A stretch of 40,078 bases of DNA, taken from assembly GCA_018827585.1 (NCBI GenBank), contig JAHJXP010000224.1:1-40078 (forward strand). Direction: 5' to 3'. The position numbers and the translations under genes were made by a program. The notes under the pieces are model-generated. The model was not told the origin of the DNA. It did not search any database and saw only the letters and a list, made by a program, of their open reading frames with translations. This document shows positions 32,522 through 40,078 of the stretch, piece by piece. The stretch comes from Pseudomonadota bacterium (GTDB lineage: Bacteria > Desulfobacterota > Syntrophia > Syntrophales > UBA5619). Position 1 is the first letter of the stretch. Every line of letters starts with the position of its first letter.

Positions 32522-32664
32522 AGACGGTGCATGGGGCAGACGCGCCTCTGTGCGTCGATTCGCGCGGGGATCTCTATGTGGGCGAGGTCACCTGGACGTT
32601 CGGCGTGTCGCGCTTCGGCGTGCGCGAGGACGCCCACACCTTCCAGAAGTTCGAAAGGTATTGA
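32521..32664 (+). pseudogene. C-terminal stump of an NHL-repeat/beta-propeller protein
   Basis: The frame running from the end of the iclR gene to TGA 32662-32664 encodes 47 residues without a proper start. HGADAPLCVDSRGDLYVGEV matches the last blade of six-bladed beta-propeller (NHL-repeat, peptidylglycine-monooxygenase-like) proteins, and THTFQKFERY-like endings are usual there (here AHTFQKFERY). The propeller body is absent, so this is a deletion remnant abutting the regulator gene. Confidence 0.75.
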
Positions 32665-32728
32665 CGGTGGGGAGGCTCAATGAAAAAGGGAGACACAAGC
32701 AGAGATATTGTCTGAAAGGGGTGTTTGC

Positions 32729-33631
32729 ATGGAACAACCGAAGTTGGGCATCATCGGCATGGGCGAGGCGGCTTTCAACATCGCCCGGGGACTGAAAAAG
32801 GAAGGCCTGACGGCCATCACGGTCTACGACAAGTTCTGGAACATCGAGCCCCAGGCGGCCCTGATCGGGAAAAGGGCGGCGGAGGCCGGTGTCGTGATGG
32901 CGGAAAGCCTGGAAGAGATGATCCGGGCCTCGGATGTCGTCATGAGTTTGGTCAGCGCGAATCTGGCGGTTACGCTGGCGAAAGAGGCCCAGCCTTTCCT
33001 GAGGCGGGGTCAGTATTACGTTGACCTCAACGCGGCCTCCCCGATGACCGAAGAGGAGGTGGCCGCGGTTATCGAAAAGAGCGGCGCCGGTTTTGTGGAT
33101 GTGGCGATCATGGGGCCTGTCCCCAATTACGGTCACAAGGTGCCCATTTTGGCCTGCGGGAAACAGGCCCAAGAATTCACCGAGACGTTCAACCGCTACG
33201 GCATGGCAATCACCTATTGCGGCGAAAAGCCGGGCAGCGCCTCGGCCGTGAAGATGTTCCGCAGCATCTTCATGAAGGGCTTTGTCATGCTCCTTCTGGA
33301 ATCGGTCATTGCCGGCCATCGCTACGGGGTGGAGGACCAGGTGCTCGACTCCATCGAGGAGACCCTGACGGAAGGGTCCTCCATCAAGGCCATGATCAAC
33401 GGATTGCTGGCCCGCGGCGTCATCCATTCCGAGCGCCGGGAGCATGAGATGGACGAGGTGATCGCCACGCTGGAAAGCCTGAAGATGGATTACATCATGT
33501 CCGCGGCCAGCAAATCAAAGCTGCGATGGTGTACGAACATGCATTTCCGGGAGTATTTCAATGGTGTACCGCCGAACGATCTGTACCAGATTCTGACGGC
33601 CTTCGATGAATTGAACACGAAACGGACTTGA
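32729..33631 (+). CDS. NAD(P)-dependent oxidoreductase, 6-phosphogluconate/3-hydroxyacid dehydrogenase-like with DUF1932 domain
   Basis: This 300-residue enzyme has a Rossmann N-terminus (LGIIGMGEAAFNIARGL, residues 6-22) and MSLVSANLAVTLAKEAQPFL further on. GQYYVDLNAASPMTEEEV is the substrate loop of beta-hydroxyacid dehydrogenases. The C-terminal part from about 175 (SAVKMFRSIFMKGFVMLLLE and GHRYGVEDQVL) is the DUF1932 type. The start was set at ATG 32729 with AAAGGGG before it. It is followed 20 bases later by an MmgE/PrpD gene. It probably oxidises a 2- or 3-hydroxy carboxylate; substrate unknown. Confidence 0.87.
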   Translation: MEQPKLGIIGMGEAAFNIARGLKKEGLTAITVYDKFWNIEPQAALIGKRAAEAGVVMAESLEEMIRASDVVMSLVSANLAVTLAKEAQPFLRRGQYYVDLNAASPMTEEEVAAVIEKSGAGFVDVAIMGPVPNYGHKVPILACGKQAQEFTETFNRYGMAITYCGEKPGSASAVKMFRSIFMKGFVMLLLESVIAGHRYGVEDQVLDSIEETLTEGSSIKAMINGLLARGVIHSERREHEMDEVIATLESLKMDYIMSAASKSKLRWCTNMHFREYFNGVPPNDLYQILTAFDELNTKRT

Positions 33632-33651
33632 AACAAGGAGGGATGCCGGAC

Positions 33652-35025
33652 ATGGAGAAGAAACCGACAGATCTGTTGGCGGGTTATGTGCACAAGCTGC
33701 GCTTCGAGGATCTCCCAGGGGAGGTTGTCGAATCCGCGAAACTTTTTCTTATGGATTACCTGGCCTCGGCAATGGCCGGATACAAAATCAACAAGATCTT
33801 CAACGAGGCCGTCTATTCTGTGGTAAGCGGCATGGGCGGGAAAAAGGAAAGCCGGGTTTTCTTTCAGGGAGGCAAGCTGCCGGCGCCCCATGCGGCCCTG
33901 CTCAACGCGGTCTACGGCCACGGCGCCGATATGGATGACGGAAACCGGACGGCGCAGGGCCACCCGGGCGTCGGCGTGATCCCGGCGGTGCTTGCCCTGG
34001 CCGAGGCCCACCGGCTCAGCGGCAGGGATGTCATTGTGGCGATTGTGGCCGGCTACGATCTTTTCGTCCGTCTGGCGACGGCGATCAACCCCTCCCACCT
34101 CTCCCGGGGCTTCCACACGACCGGGACGGTGGGGAACATCGCCGCCGCGGGGGCGGCGGCCAAGGCCCTCAAGCTGCCCCTCGCCAAGGTTCGCAATGCC
34201 CTGAGTCTGGCCGCCCTTCAGGCCGCCGGTCTGCTGGAGGTCGCCGAAAGCGGCCAGATGGCCAAGCCGTTCCATCCGGGCAAGGCCGCCTTCAACGCCA
34301 TCCTGGCCGCCCGGCTGGCGCAGGCGGGTGCCGAGGGGCCGCGGGAGCCTCTGGAAGGGCGCAAGGGATTTTTCAAGGCCTTTGCGGACGAGGTTAACCT
34401 GGAGATTCTGCGGAAGGATCTGGGGAAGCAATTCCGGATATCGTCCTGCTACATCAAGCTCTATCCGGCCTGCCGCCATACCCACGGCGCCATCGACGCG
34501 GCCCTGGAGCTTAGGCGGCGCGCCGGCGGCGCCCCGAAGCGGGTGGAGAAGGTCAAGGTTCATGTCTATCCGGCGGCCATCAACCTTACGGGGAGCATCC
34601 GTGAGCCCAAAAACGAGGACGAAGCCAAATTCAGCTTGGTCTACACCGTCGCGACGGCCCTGACCAAGGGACATTTCAACCTCAAGGACCTGGATGTGAC
34701 CGAGAGCTTCGATCGGGAAATCCGTGAGATGGCGGCCAAAATCGAGATCGTCAGCGACCCGCGGCTGGAGAACCGGGCGGCCGATATCCGGGGGGCCCGG
34801 GTGGAACTGGTGATGAAGGACAAAACGACGCAACAGGTGGAGGTTAAACTTCCCAAGGGCGATCCGGAAGTGCCGGCGACCCAAGAGGATATGGAAGGCA
34901 AGTTGCGGTTCTGTGCGGAGGATGTGTTCCCACAGGCGCGGCAGCAGGCCATTCTCAAAACGGTCGGCGAGCTTGAGCATCTGAAAGGTTTGAGCCGGTT
35001 GACGAAACTGCTTGTGCTGGAATGA
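33652..35025 (+). CDS. MmgE/PrpD family protein (second copy)
   Basis: This 457-residue paralogue of 16139 has family motifs in order: KLFLMDYLASAMAGYKINK, YGHGADMDDGNRTAQGHPG, GFHTTGTVGNIAAAGAAAKA, MAKPFHPGKAAFNAILAARL and a cysteine-containing SSCYIKLYPACRHTHGAIDA. The active-site region has MDDGNRTAQGHP in place of DYDDTHSHLRGHP, so the two copies probably differ in substrate. The start was set at ATG 33652, 10 bases after AAGGAGGG; the earlier ATG at 33643 abuts the ribosome-binding site. Situated between the DUF1932 dehydrogenase and the ferredoxin oxidoreductase operon. Confidence 0.92.
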   Translation: MEKKPTDLLAGYVHKLRFEDLPGEVVESAKLFLMDYLASAMAGYKINKIFNEAVYSVVSGMGGKKESRVFFQGGKLPAPHAALLNAVYGHGADMDDGNRTAQGHPGVGVIPAVLALAEAHRLSGRDVIVAIVAGYDLFVRLATAINPSHLSRGFHTTGTVGNIAAAGAAAKALKLPLAKVRNALSLAALQAAGLLEVAESGQMAKPFHPGKAAFNAILAARLAQAGAEGPREPLEGRKGFFKAFADEVNLEILRKDLGKQFRISSCYIKLYPACRHTHGAIDAALELRRRAGGAPKRVEKVKVHVYPAAINLTGSIREPKNEDEAKFSLVYTVATALTKGHFNLKDLDVTESFDREIREMAAKIEIVSDPRLENRAADIRGARVELVMKDKTTQQVEVKLPKGDPEVPATQEDMEGKLRFCAEDVFPQARQQAILKTVGELEHLKGLSRLTKLLVLE

Positions 35026-35059
35026 ACCACAACAATCCAACAAAGGAAGAAAGGAAGCC

Positions 35060-36196
35060 ATGAAAAAAGGTCGCATCAAAGTTATGATGGGAAACGAGGC
35101 TTGCATGGAGGCGGCTCTCCTGGCGGGCTGCCGCTTCTACGCCGGTTATCCGATCACGCCGGCCACTGAAATTCTGGAAGTGATGTCCATGCGTCTCCCC
35201 CTGCTCGACGGTCTTTGTCTGCAGATGGAGGACGAAATCGCGGCCATGGTGTCGGTTGTCGCGGCCTCATGGGGAGGGGGCAAGTCGATGACCGCCACGA
35301 GCGGGCCGGGCTTTTGCCTGATGCAGGAGGCGATCGGCCTGGCCGTTGCTGTGGAAGCCCCCTGCGTCATTGTCAACGTGCAGCGGGGGGGACCCGCTTC
35401 CGGTCAGTCCACCTCGACCGCCCAGGGGGATTTCTACCAGGCGCGGTACGGTTCCAACGGGGATTACTCCCTGATCGTCCTGTGCCCGTCCACGGCCCAG
35501 GAGATGTTCGATCATACGATCAAGGCCTTCAACCTTTCGGAGCGGTTCCGGACCCCCGTCATCATCCTGTCGGATGAGGTGGTCGGCCACATCCGGGAAA
35601 AGGTGTTCATCCCCGATGCCGATCAGTTGACGTTCGTCCCGCGGAAGCGGCCCACGGTCCCGATGGAGGAATTCATCGCCTGGAAAGCGGATGCGGACGG
35701 CGTCCCACCGATGCCCGACTTCAACACGGGGTACAAAATTCCCGTCATCTCCCAGGCCAAGAGCCTGGACGGCAACCGCGGCAACGCCAAAGAGGCCGAC
35801 GAGAACATCCGCCGCATCGTCTCGAAGATCGAGGACCACATGGACGAGTTCGCGGAGGTCCTCATTTATGGAGCCGAAAAGGCGGAAACCGCCTTCGTGA
35901 CCTTCGGCTCCGTCTGTCGGGCGGCGCGGAGCGCTGTCGACATGGGCCGGGAAAAGGGGCTCGCCCTCCGTTCCGTGGAGGTGAAAACCGTCTGGCCGTT
36001 TCCCGACGAGCTTGTTCGCCGCGCACTGGCCGGCGCCAAGCGTATCGTAGTCGCGGAGATGAACCTCGGCATGATCAAAAGGGAGATTGAAAGGGTCGTT
36101 CGGCAGCCGGAGATCAAGATTGAACTGTTCTCGAAGATCGGGGGCATTTACCCGCAACCGCAGGAATTTCTGCGGTTCCTGGAGGAGAAACGATGA
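35060..36196 (+). CDS. korA: 2-Oxoacid:ferredoxin oxidoreductase, alpha subunit
   Basis: This 378-residue alpha subunit of a KorABCD-type enzyme decarboxylates a 2-oxoacid (2-oxoglutarate or a branched or other oxoacid) to an acyl-CoA and reduces ferredoxin in the cytoplasm. The pyrimidine-binding domain opens with MGNEACMEAALLAGCRFYAG and YPITPATEILE. MEDEIAAMVSVVAASWGGGK and TATSGPGFCLMQEAIGLAV are diagnostic. RGGPASGQSTSTAQGDFYQA marks the family. The start was set at ATG 35060 behind GAAAGGAAGCC; the frame is open upstream into the previous gene. It overlaps the beta gene as ATGA. True 2-oxoglutarate specificity is not proven. Confidence 0.93.
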   Translation: MKKGRIKVMMGNEACMEAALLAGCRFYAGYPITPATEILEVMSMRLPLLDGLCLQMEDEIAAMVSVVAASWGGGKSMTATSGPGFCLMQEAIGLAVAVEAPCVIVNVQRGGPASGQSTSTAQGDFYQARYGSNGDYSLIVLCPSTAQEMFDHTIKAFNLSERFRTPVIILSDEVVGHIREKVFIPDADQLTFVPRKRPTVPMEEFIAWKADADGVPPMPDFNTGYKIPVISQAKSLDGNRGNAKEADENIRRIVSKIEDHMDEFAEVLIYGAEKAETAFVTFGSVCRAARSAVDMGREKGLALRSVEVKTVWPFPDELVRRALAGAKRIVVAEMNLGMIKREIERVVRQPEIKIELFSKIGGIYPQPQEFLRFLEEKR

Positions 36197-37032
36197 ATCC
36201 ACTTGGAGAAAAATACCTCAGGAAGTCTTTCCTGCCCTTTCTGTTTTGCCCCGGCTGCGGCGACGGGATGATCGTCCAGTCCTTTCTGCAAGCCGTGGAT
36301 GACCTCGGCGTCGCCGACGACCTGGCGATGGCGGCCGGCATCGGCTGCAGCGCCTGGATCCCGGTCTATATGCACTTTGATGTCTTCAAGGGGCTCCATG
36401 GCCGCGCCATCCCCGCCGCCATCGGCCTGAAGGCCTCCCGGCCCTCCCGCAAGGTCGTCGTCTTCACGGGAGACGGCGACGGCCTGGCCATCGGCGGGCT
36501 CCATCTGATCCACGCCGCGCGACGGAACATCGACATGACCGTCGTCATCGTCAACAATCAGATCTATGCAATGACCGGCGGGCAGGTGGCGCCCAGCACC
36601 GGGGTGGGATCGAGGACCCAGACCACGCCCTACGGAAATCTCGAGAAGCCGCTGGACGGCTGCAAGATCGCCATCGCGTCCGGCGCCACCATGGTCAGCC
36701 GCTGGTCCACGGCCCATACCCGGCAGCTCACCCGGACCTTCAAGAAGGCACTCAACCACAAAGGCTTTTCCTTTGTAGAGGTCCTCTCCCAGTGTCCGGT
36801 GCAGACCGGGAGGTACATCCTGGGGTCCGGCTCTCCCCAGTTCAACCTGCAGTGGCTGAAGGACAACTGCGTGGCGGTCAAGGACCCCTCCCAGTGGGGG
36901 GAGATCGAGGCTCAGGGGAAGATTCCGGTGGGGGATATCCTGCAGATCGAGAAGCCCGAGTTCATGGAGGAGGTCCAGCGGATGAACCAGAAAGTGAAAG
37001 AAGAGGCGCAAGCCAAAGGAGGCGATCGTTGA
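36193..37032 (+). CDS. korB: 2-Oxoacid:ferredoxin oxidoreductase, beta subunit (TPP-binding)
   Basis: This 279-residue subunit binds thiamine pyrophosphate and one Fe-S cluster. FLFCPGCGDGMIVQSFLQ gives the cluster CxxC. GDGDGLAIGGLHLIHAARRN is the Mg-TPP motif, and IVNNQIYAMTGGQVAPST completes it. The later cysteine in LSQCPVQTGRYIL suits the cluster ligand set. It starts at ATG 36193, inside the last codons of the alpha gene, and ends in TGA sharing TTGA with the ferredoxin gene. Tight coupling implies equal expression of the subunits. Confidence 0.93.
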   Translation: MNPLGEKYLRKSFLPFLFCPGCGDGMIVQSFLQAVDDLGVADDLAMAAGIGCSAWIPVYMHFDVFKGLHGRAIPAAIGLKASRPSRKVVVFTGDGDGLAIGGLHLIHAARRNIDMTVVIVNNQIYAMTGGQVAPSTGVGSRTQTTPYGNLEKPLDGCKIAIASGATMVSRWSTAHTRQLTRTFKKALNHKGFSFVEVLSQCPVQTGRYILGSGSPQFNLQWLKDNCVAVKDPSQWGEIEAQGKIPVGDILQIEKPEFMEEVQRMNQKVKEEAQAKGGDR

Positions 37033-37265
37033 AAGGCGCAGAGAGAATCGAGATCGACCGTAGGTACTGCAAGGGCTGTCTGCTCTGCCAGTACGTCTGC
37101 GAGTTCGACGTGTTTGAGCCGGGGCAGGAGAGGAGCGCTCTCGACTACCTCATGCCCCGGGTGGCAAAAATCGAAAACTGCCGGGTTTGTGGACTCTGTG
37201 AAACCCACTGCCCGGATATGGTTCTGACAGTGGTTGCCAACACGGAGGGGAAGGAGAACCCATGA
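37029..37265 (+). CDS. korD: 2-Oxoacid:ferredoxin oxidoreductase, ferredoxin-like delta subunit
   Basis: This 78-residue protein has two [4Fe-4S] motifs, CKGCLLCQYVC and CRVCGLCETHCP, separated by an insert (EFDVFEPGQE...). It carries electrons from the TPP subunit to soluble ferredoxin. The frame is open far upstream inside korB, but no homology begins before IEIDRRYCKGC. The best start is TTG at 37029, six bases after AAAGGAGG, overlapping the korB stop as TTGA. Its own TGA overlaps the gamma ATG as ATGA. The gene is short and begins with a rare codon, so automated annotation may misplace its start. Confidence 0.88.
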   Translation: MKGAERIEIDRRYCKGCLLCQYVCEFDVFEPGQERSALDYLMPRVAKIENCRVCGLCETHCPDMVLTVVANTEGKENP

Positions 37266-37807
37266 GGAAAGAAATCATCTTTACAGGATTTGGCGGGCAG
37301 GGCATCATCCTCATGGGCGTGATCATGGCCCGGATGATGGAGCATTTCCCTGATCTGCATGTGGCCCAGGCCCAATCCTACGGACCGGCCTCGCGCGGCG
37401 GGGCCTGCCGCACCGACGTGGTTATTTCGGACCAGCAGATCAACTACCCCAAGAGTTCGCGCCCGGACCTGATGGTCTTCATGTCCGAGGAGGCGCTCAA
37501 AAGGCATCTCCCGGAAGGGGATCCGACCAGAACGCTGATCGTTTACGACAACACCATGATCGGGTCGATTCCTCCCCCGTTCACGAAGACCTTTGCGGTT
37601 CCGGCCACCCGGGTCGCCGAGGAGGAGTTGAAAAACAGGATTGTGGCCAACATCTTCATGCTGGGGGCCGTGATCGAGCTGATGGTTCCAGACAGCTTCG
37701 ACATCCTGAAGGAGGTTGTCCGGAAAAGCATTCCGCAGAAGAGCGAGGCGCTCAATATGAAGGCCCTGGAAGCGGGTCACGACTATTACCTGGCGAACAA
37801 GCCCTGA
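37262..37807 (+). CDS. korC: 2-Oxoacid:ferredoxin oxidoreductase, gamma subunit
   Basis: This 181-residue gamma subunit binds CoA and closes the active site. IIFTGFGGQGIILMGVIMAR is the glycine-rich opening. AQSYGPASRGGACRTDVVIS is the most conserved family stretch. YPKSSRPDLMVFMSEEAL and ALNMKALEAGHDY are typical. It starts at ATG 37262 overlapping the ferredoxin gene. With korA, korB and the ferredoxin it makes a complete enzyme, all four genes joined by 4-base overlaps. It is followed by a large stem-loop at 37832. Confidence 0.93.
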   Translation: MRKEIIFTGFGGQGIILMGVIMARMMEHFPDLHVAQAQSYGPASRGGACRTDVVISDQQINYPKSSRPDLMVFMSEEALKRHLPEGDPTRTLIVYDNTMIGSIPPPFTKTFAVPATRVAEEELKNRIVANIFMLGAVIELMVPDSFDILKEVVRKSIPQKSEALNMKALEAGHDYYLANKP

Positions 37808-37831
37808 AAAGATCCATCGTCCCCCTTTCAG

Positions 37832-37880
37832 CGGCGGGGTTCCGTCGACCGGTGCATGATCGGCCGGCGGAACCCCGCCG
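37832..37880. terminator. Large perfect stem-loop after the ferredoxin oxidoreductase operon
   Basis: CGGCGGGGTTCCG (37832-37844) pairs perfectly with CGGAACCCCGCCG (37868-37880), enclosing 23 bases that can pair further. There is no T-tract on either side, so it may act as an mRNA 3' stabiliser, an attenuator or a Rho-assisted terminator between korC and the dehydrogenase gene at 37953. Confidence 0.5.
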
Positions 37881-37952
37881 GGACGGGTTGGGGCTGTTAT
37901 GAATGGGGACGGGTGGCTGCTTTTTTTCATGAATGGAGGAGGTCTGCAAGAG

Positions 37953-39014
37953 ATGGCGCAACAGGAAAAGCTTTACCCAGCGAAGACCGTAGAGCGGTTT
38001 TGCCTGGATGTTCTGAGCAAGGCGGGTCTGTCCGCGGAGTTTTCTGCCATTGTCGCCGAGTCCCTTCTATGCGCGGAGTTGCGCGGGATCTACTCGCACG
38101 GGGTGGTCAGGCTTGAAACCTACATCCAGCGGATTGAAGCCGGGGTGATGAAGATCCAGGCGCCCGTCACGGCCGAAATGGACGGTCAGGCGGTCGCCCT
38201 TCTCAACGCCAACAACACCTTCGGCCAGATCGCCGGGCACCGGGCCATGACGCTGGCCATCGACAAGGCGAAGCAGTACGGCGCCGGCGTGGTGGCCGTC
38301 AAGAACTCCAACCACTTCGGGATCGCGGCCTACTATGCGATGATGGCTCTCAAGGAGGACATGGTGGGATGCGTGTTGACCAACTCCTCCCCGGCGATGG
38401 CCGTATATGGGACCAAGACACCCTTGATTGGCACGAACCCCCTGGCCATTGCCATCCCGGCCGGGGACCAAGACCCGATCGTGCTGGACATGTCCACCTC
38501 CGTCGTCGCCCGCGGCAAGATCCGCTATGCCTCGCTGACGGGGCATCCCATTCCCCCGGGCTGGGCAAGGGACAGGGACGGAAAACCCACGCAGGACGCC
38601 AAGGAGGCCCTCAACGGCAGCCTGGAGCCGGTCGGCGGGGTGAAGGGCTCCGCCCTTTCCCTCATCATCGATCTGGTCTGCGGGGTTCTTACAGACACCG
38701 TCCTGACCGGCGGCGTCAAGAACATCACCGACACGAGCGGACCGGCCAACACCGGACATTTTTTCTCCGCCCTGAACGTCTCGCGGTTCATCGATCCGCA
38801 GCGCTTCAAGGCCCATATCGATCAGGTGATCCGGAACATCAAGGGCCTCCCCGCGACCGACGGGGGAGCGATCTTCATGCCGGGAGAAATCGAATACAAC
38901 CACAGCAGGGAACGTATGGAGGAGGGGATTCCCCTCGATGACGAGGTGGTCGGTTCATTGAACAAGGTCGCGGCCCGTTACGGGGCTTTGCCATTGACGA
39001 GTTGCGGATCCTGA
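37953..39014 (+). CDS. Malate/L-lactate dehydrogenase (Ldh2) family oxidoreductase
   Basis: This 353-residue NAD(P)-dependent enzyme of the Ldh2/YlbC/sulfolactate dehydrogenase family oxidises 2-hydroxyacids. ELRGIYSHGVVRLETYI holds the substrate-site histidine. KNSNHFGIAAYYAMMAL is the signature motif, and NPLAIAIPAGDQDPIVLDMS and TSVVARGKIR follow. The C-terminal region with LPATDGGAIFMPGEIE is intact. The start was set at ATG 37953, ten bases after GGAGGAGG, where the family N-terminus (EKLYPAKTVERFCLDVL) begins. It could supply 2-oxoacid to the upstream ferredoxin oxidoreductase. The substrate (malate, lactate, 2-hydroxyglutarate or other) is open. Confidence 0.9.
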   Translation: MAQQEKLYPAKTVERFCLDVLSKAGLSAEFSAIVAESLLCAELRGIYSHGVVRLETYIQRIEAGVMKIQAPVTAEMDGQAVALLNANNTFGQIAGHRAMTLAIDKAKQYGAGVVAVKNSNHFGIAAYYAMMALKEDMVGCVLTNSSPAMAVYGTKTPLIGTNPLAIAIPAGDQDPIVLDMSTSVVARGKIRYASLTGHPIPPGWARDRDGKPTQDAKEALNGSLEPVGGVKGSALSLIIDLVCGVLTDTVLTGGVKNITDTSGPANTGHFFSALNVSRFIDPQRFKAHIDQVIRNIKGLPATDGGAIFMPGEIEYNHSRERMEEGIPLDDEVVGSLNKVAARYGALPLTSCGS

Positions 39015-39120
39015 TGAACAAGACCGGTTGACGCGCATCGGTCCCGGCGCAAGGCGGGAGGGCGCGGCGAAGCGACGGTCGGTCAGCAGGGATTTCCAAC
39101 TTCACTAAAGGAGAGTCGCC

Positions 39121-40078
39121 ATGGATTTTGGATTGTCGGAAGAATTGGTCATGTTGCGGGAGATGGTGCGGGGCTTTGCTGCCGAGAAGATCGCGCCGTA
39201 CGCGGACGAGTGGGATGCGAACCACTATTTTCCATATGAGGAAGTGGTGAAGCCGATGGGAGAGCTGGGGCTGTTCGGAACGGTGATTCCGGAGGAGTAC
39301 GGCGGCAACAACATGGGCTGGCTGGCGGCGGCGATCATCACCGAGGAGATCGCCCGCGCCTCGAGTTCGCTGCGCGTCCAGGTGAACATGCAGGAGATCG
39401 GTTGCGCCTACACGATCTACCGGTACGGGTCGGATGAGCAGAAGAAGAAGTACATCGCGAAGCTTGTGAATGCCGAGATCCTGGGGGCCTTTGCGATCAC
39501 GGAGCCGCAGGCCGGCTCGGATGTGATGGCGATCAAGTCCATGGCGGTGGACAAGGGGGACCACTGGCTGCTCAACGGGACGAAGACCTGGATATCGAAC
39601 GCGACGGTGGGGGGGATCAACATCTACTACGCCTATACGGAGAAGGAGGGAGGGGGAAAGAGCCTCTCGGCCTTCATCCTGGAGCTGGACAAGTTCAACG
39701 GGATCACCGTGACCGATCTGGACAAGATGGGGTCGCGCTCGTCGCCGACGGGGGAGATCATCCTGGAGGATACCCGGGTGCCGAAGGAGAACATCCTGGG
39801 GAAGCCAGGAGACGGGACGAAGATCGTCTTCGGATCTCTTGCCCAGACGAGGCTCTCAGCGGCGGCCGGCGGGGTAGGTCTGGCCCAGGACTGTCTGGAT
39901 GCGGCGACAAAGTATGCCATGGAGCGCCAGCAGTTCGGTCAGCCGATCGGCCATTTTCAGATGAACCAGGACCTGATCGCCCAGATGGTGTGCGAGATCG
40001 AGGCGGTGCGACTGATGGTCTACAAGGCGGCCTGGCAGAAGGACCAGGGGAATCTGACCAACAACCTGGAGGTGGCCC
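39121..40078 (+). CDS. Acyl-CoA dehydrogenase, glutaryl-CoA dehydrogenase-like (cut by window edge)
   Basis: The first 319 residues of an FAD-dependent acyl-CoA dehydrogenase are present; the C-terminus lies outside the window. AFAITEPQAGSDVMAIKS and KTWISNATVGG are family signatures. IPEEYGGNNMGWLAAAIITEEIAR-type spacing, SSLRVQVNMQEIGCAYTIY, KMGSRSSPTGEIILEDTRVP and TRLSAAAGGVGLAQDCLDAA closely follow the anaerobic glutaryl-CoA dehydrogenases known from Desulfococcus-like bacteria (comparison from memory). AAAGGAGAGTCGCC precedes the ATG. Glutaryl-CoA is an intermediate of anaerobic benzoyl-CoA and lysine breakdown. Whether this version also decarboxylates cannot be decided without the full protein. 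Confidence 0.9.
   Translation, partial: MDFGLSEELVMLREMVRGFAAEKIAPYADEWDANHYFPYEEVVKPMGELGLFGTVIPEEYGGNNMGWLAAAIITEEIARASSSLRVQVNMQEIGCAYTIYRYGSDEQKKKYIAKLVNAEILGAFAITEPQAGSDVMAIKSMAVDKGDHWLLNGTKTWISNATVGGINIYYAYTEKEGGGKSLSAFILELDKFNGITVTDLDKMGSRSSPTGEIILEDTRVPKENILGKPGDGTKIVFGSLAQTRLSAAAGGVGLAQDCLDAATKYAMERQQFGQPIGHFQMNQDLIAQMVCEIEAVRLMVYKAAWQKDQGNLTNNLEVA

Overview
The window looks like part of the chromosome of a GC-rich anaerobic bacterium, most probably a member of the Desulfobacterota/Deltaproteobacteria (syntrophic or sulfate-reducing type). The clues are a four-subunit 2-oxoacid:ferredoxin oxidoreductase, an acyl-CoA dehydrogenase at the right edge that closely resembles anaerobic glutaryl-CoA dehydrogenases, and a dispersed palindromic repeat of a kind common in such genomes. 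This placement is inference. No rRNA, tRNA, CRISPR array or phage gene was seen.

Nearly every gene belongs to carboxylic-acid catabolism. There are two complete tripartite tricarboxylate transporter (TTT) membrane pairs (TctB/TctA at 3402-5375 and 19591-21553), three full periplasmic TTT receptors (7515, 18570, 22824), and remnants of at least two more. The enzymes include three fused aconitase-superfamily hydro-lyases (9256, 11312, 28017), three enolase-superfamily enzymes of 363 residues each (13582, 26300, 30477), two MmgE/PrpD proteins (16139, 33652), a PrpF-type isomerase, a CitE/HpcH-type lyase, a class III CoA-transferase, two amidohydrolases, an SDR, a D-2-hydroxyacid dehydrogenase, a DUF1932-type dehydrogenase and an Ldh2-type dehydrogenase.

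Layout. 1-2484 (minus): translationally coupled D-2-hydroxyacid dehydrogenase and DRE-TIM (LeuA/homocitrate-synthase-like) enzyme. 2485-3401: decayed gene remnants. 3402-8486 (plus): TTT system 1, a LigI-like lactonase, a broken GalB-like hydratase and a receptor. 8487-9255: two truncated transposases of different families abutting in opposite orientation. 9256-13105: two convergent aconitase-family genes with a hairpin between them. 13490-18350 (plus): leader ORF, enolase-superfamily enzyme, metallohydrolase, MmgE/PrpD, SDR. 18570-22798: TTT system 2 and a PrpF gene with an internal stop. 22824-30464: receptor, CitE-like lyase, CoA-transferase, receptor stump, muconate-cycloisomerase-type enzyme, HD-domain protein, aconitase-like enzyme, repeat, cupin. 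30477-32521: divergent enolase-superfamily gene and IclR regulator. 32521-40078: propeller stump, DUF1932 dehydrogenase, MmgE/PrpD, 2-oxoacid:ferredoxin oxidoreductase, Ldh2 dehydrogenase and the start of an acyl-CoA dehydrogenase.

A plausible joint role is uptake of di- and tricarboxylates or sugar-acid and aromatic breakdown products through TTT receptors. Dehydratases, isomerases and hydro-lyases would rearrange them, a CoA-transferase would activate them, and a CitE-type lyase would cleave them. 2-Oxoacids would then be oxidised with ferredoxin as acceptor. Substrates cannot be read from the sequence. The region also shows strong gene turnover: at least three genes carry lesions (internal TAG, internal TAA, deletion plus frameshift), at least four gene stumps remain, and one receptor-tail/enolase-head junction occurs twice.
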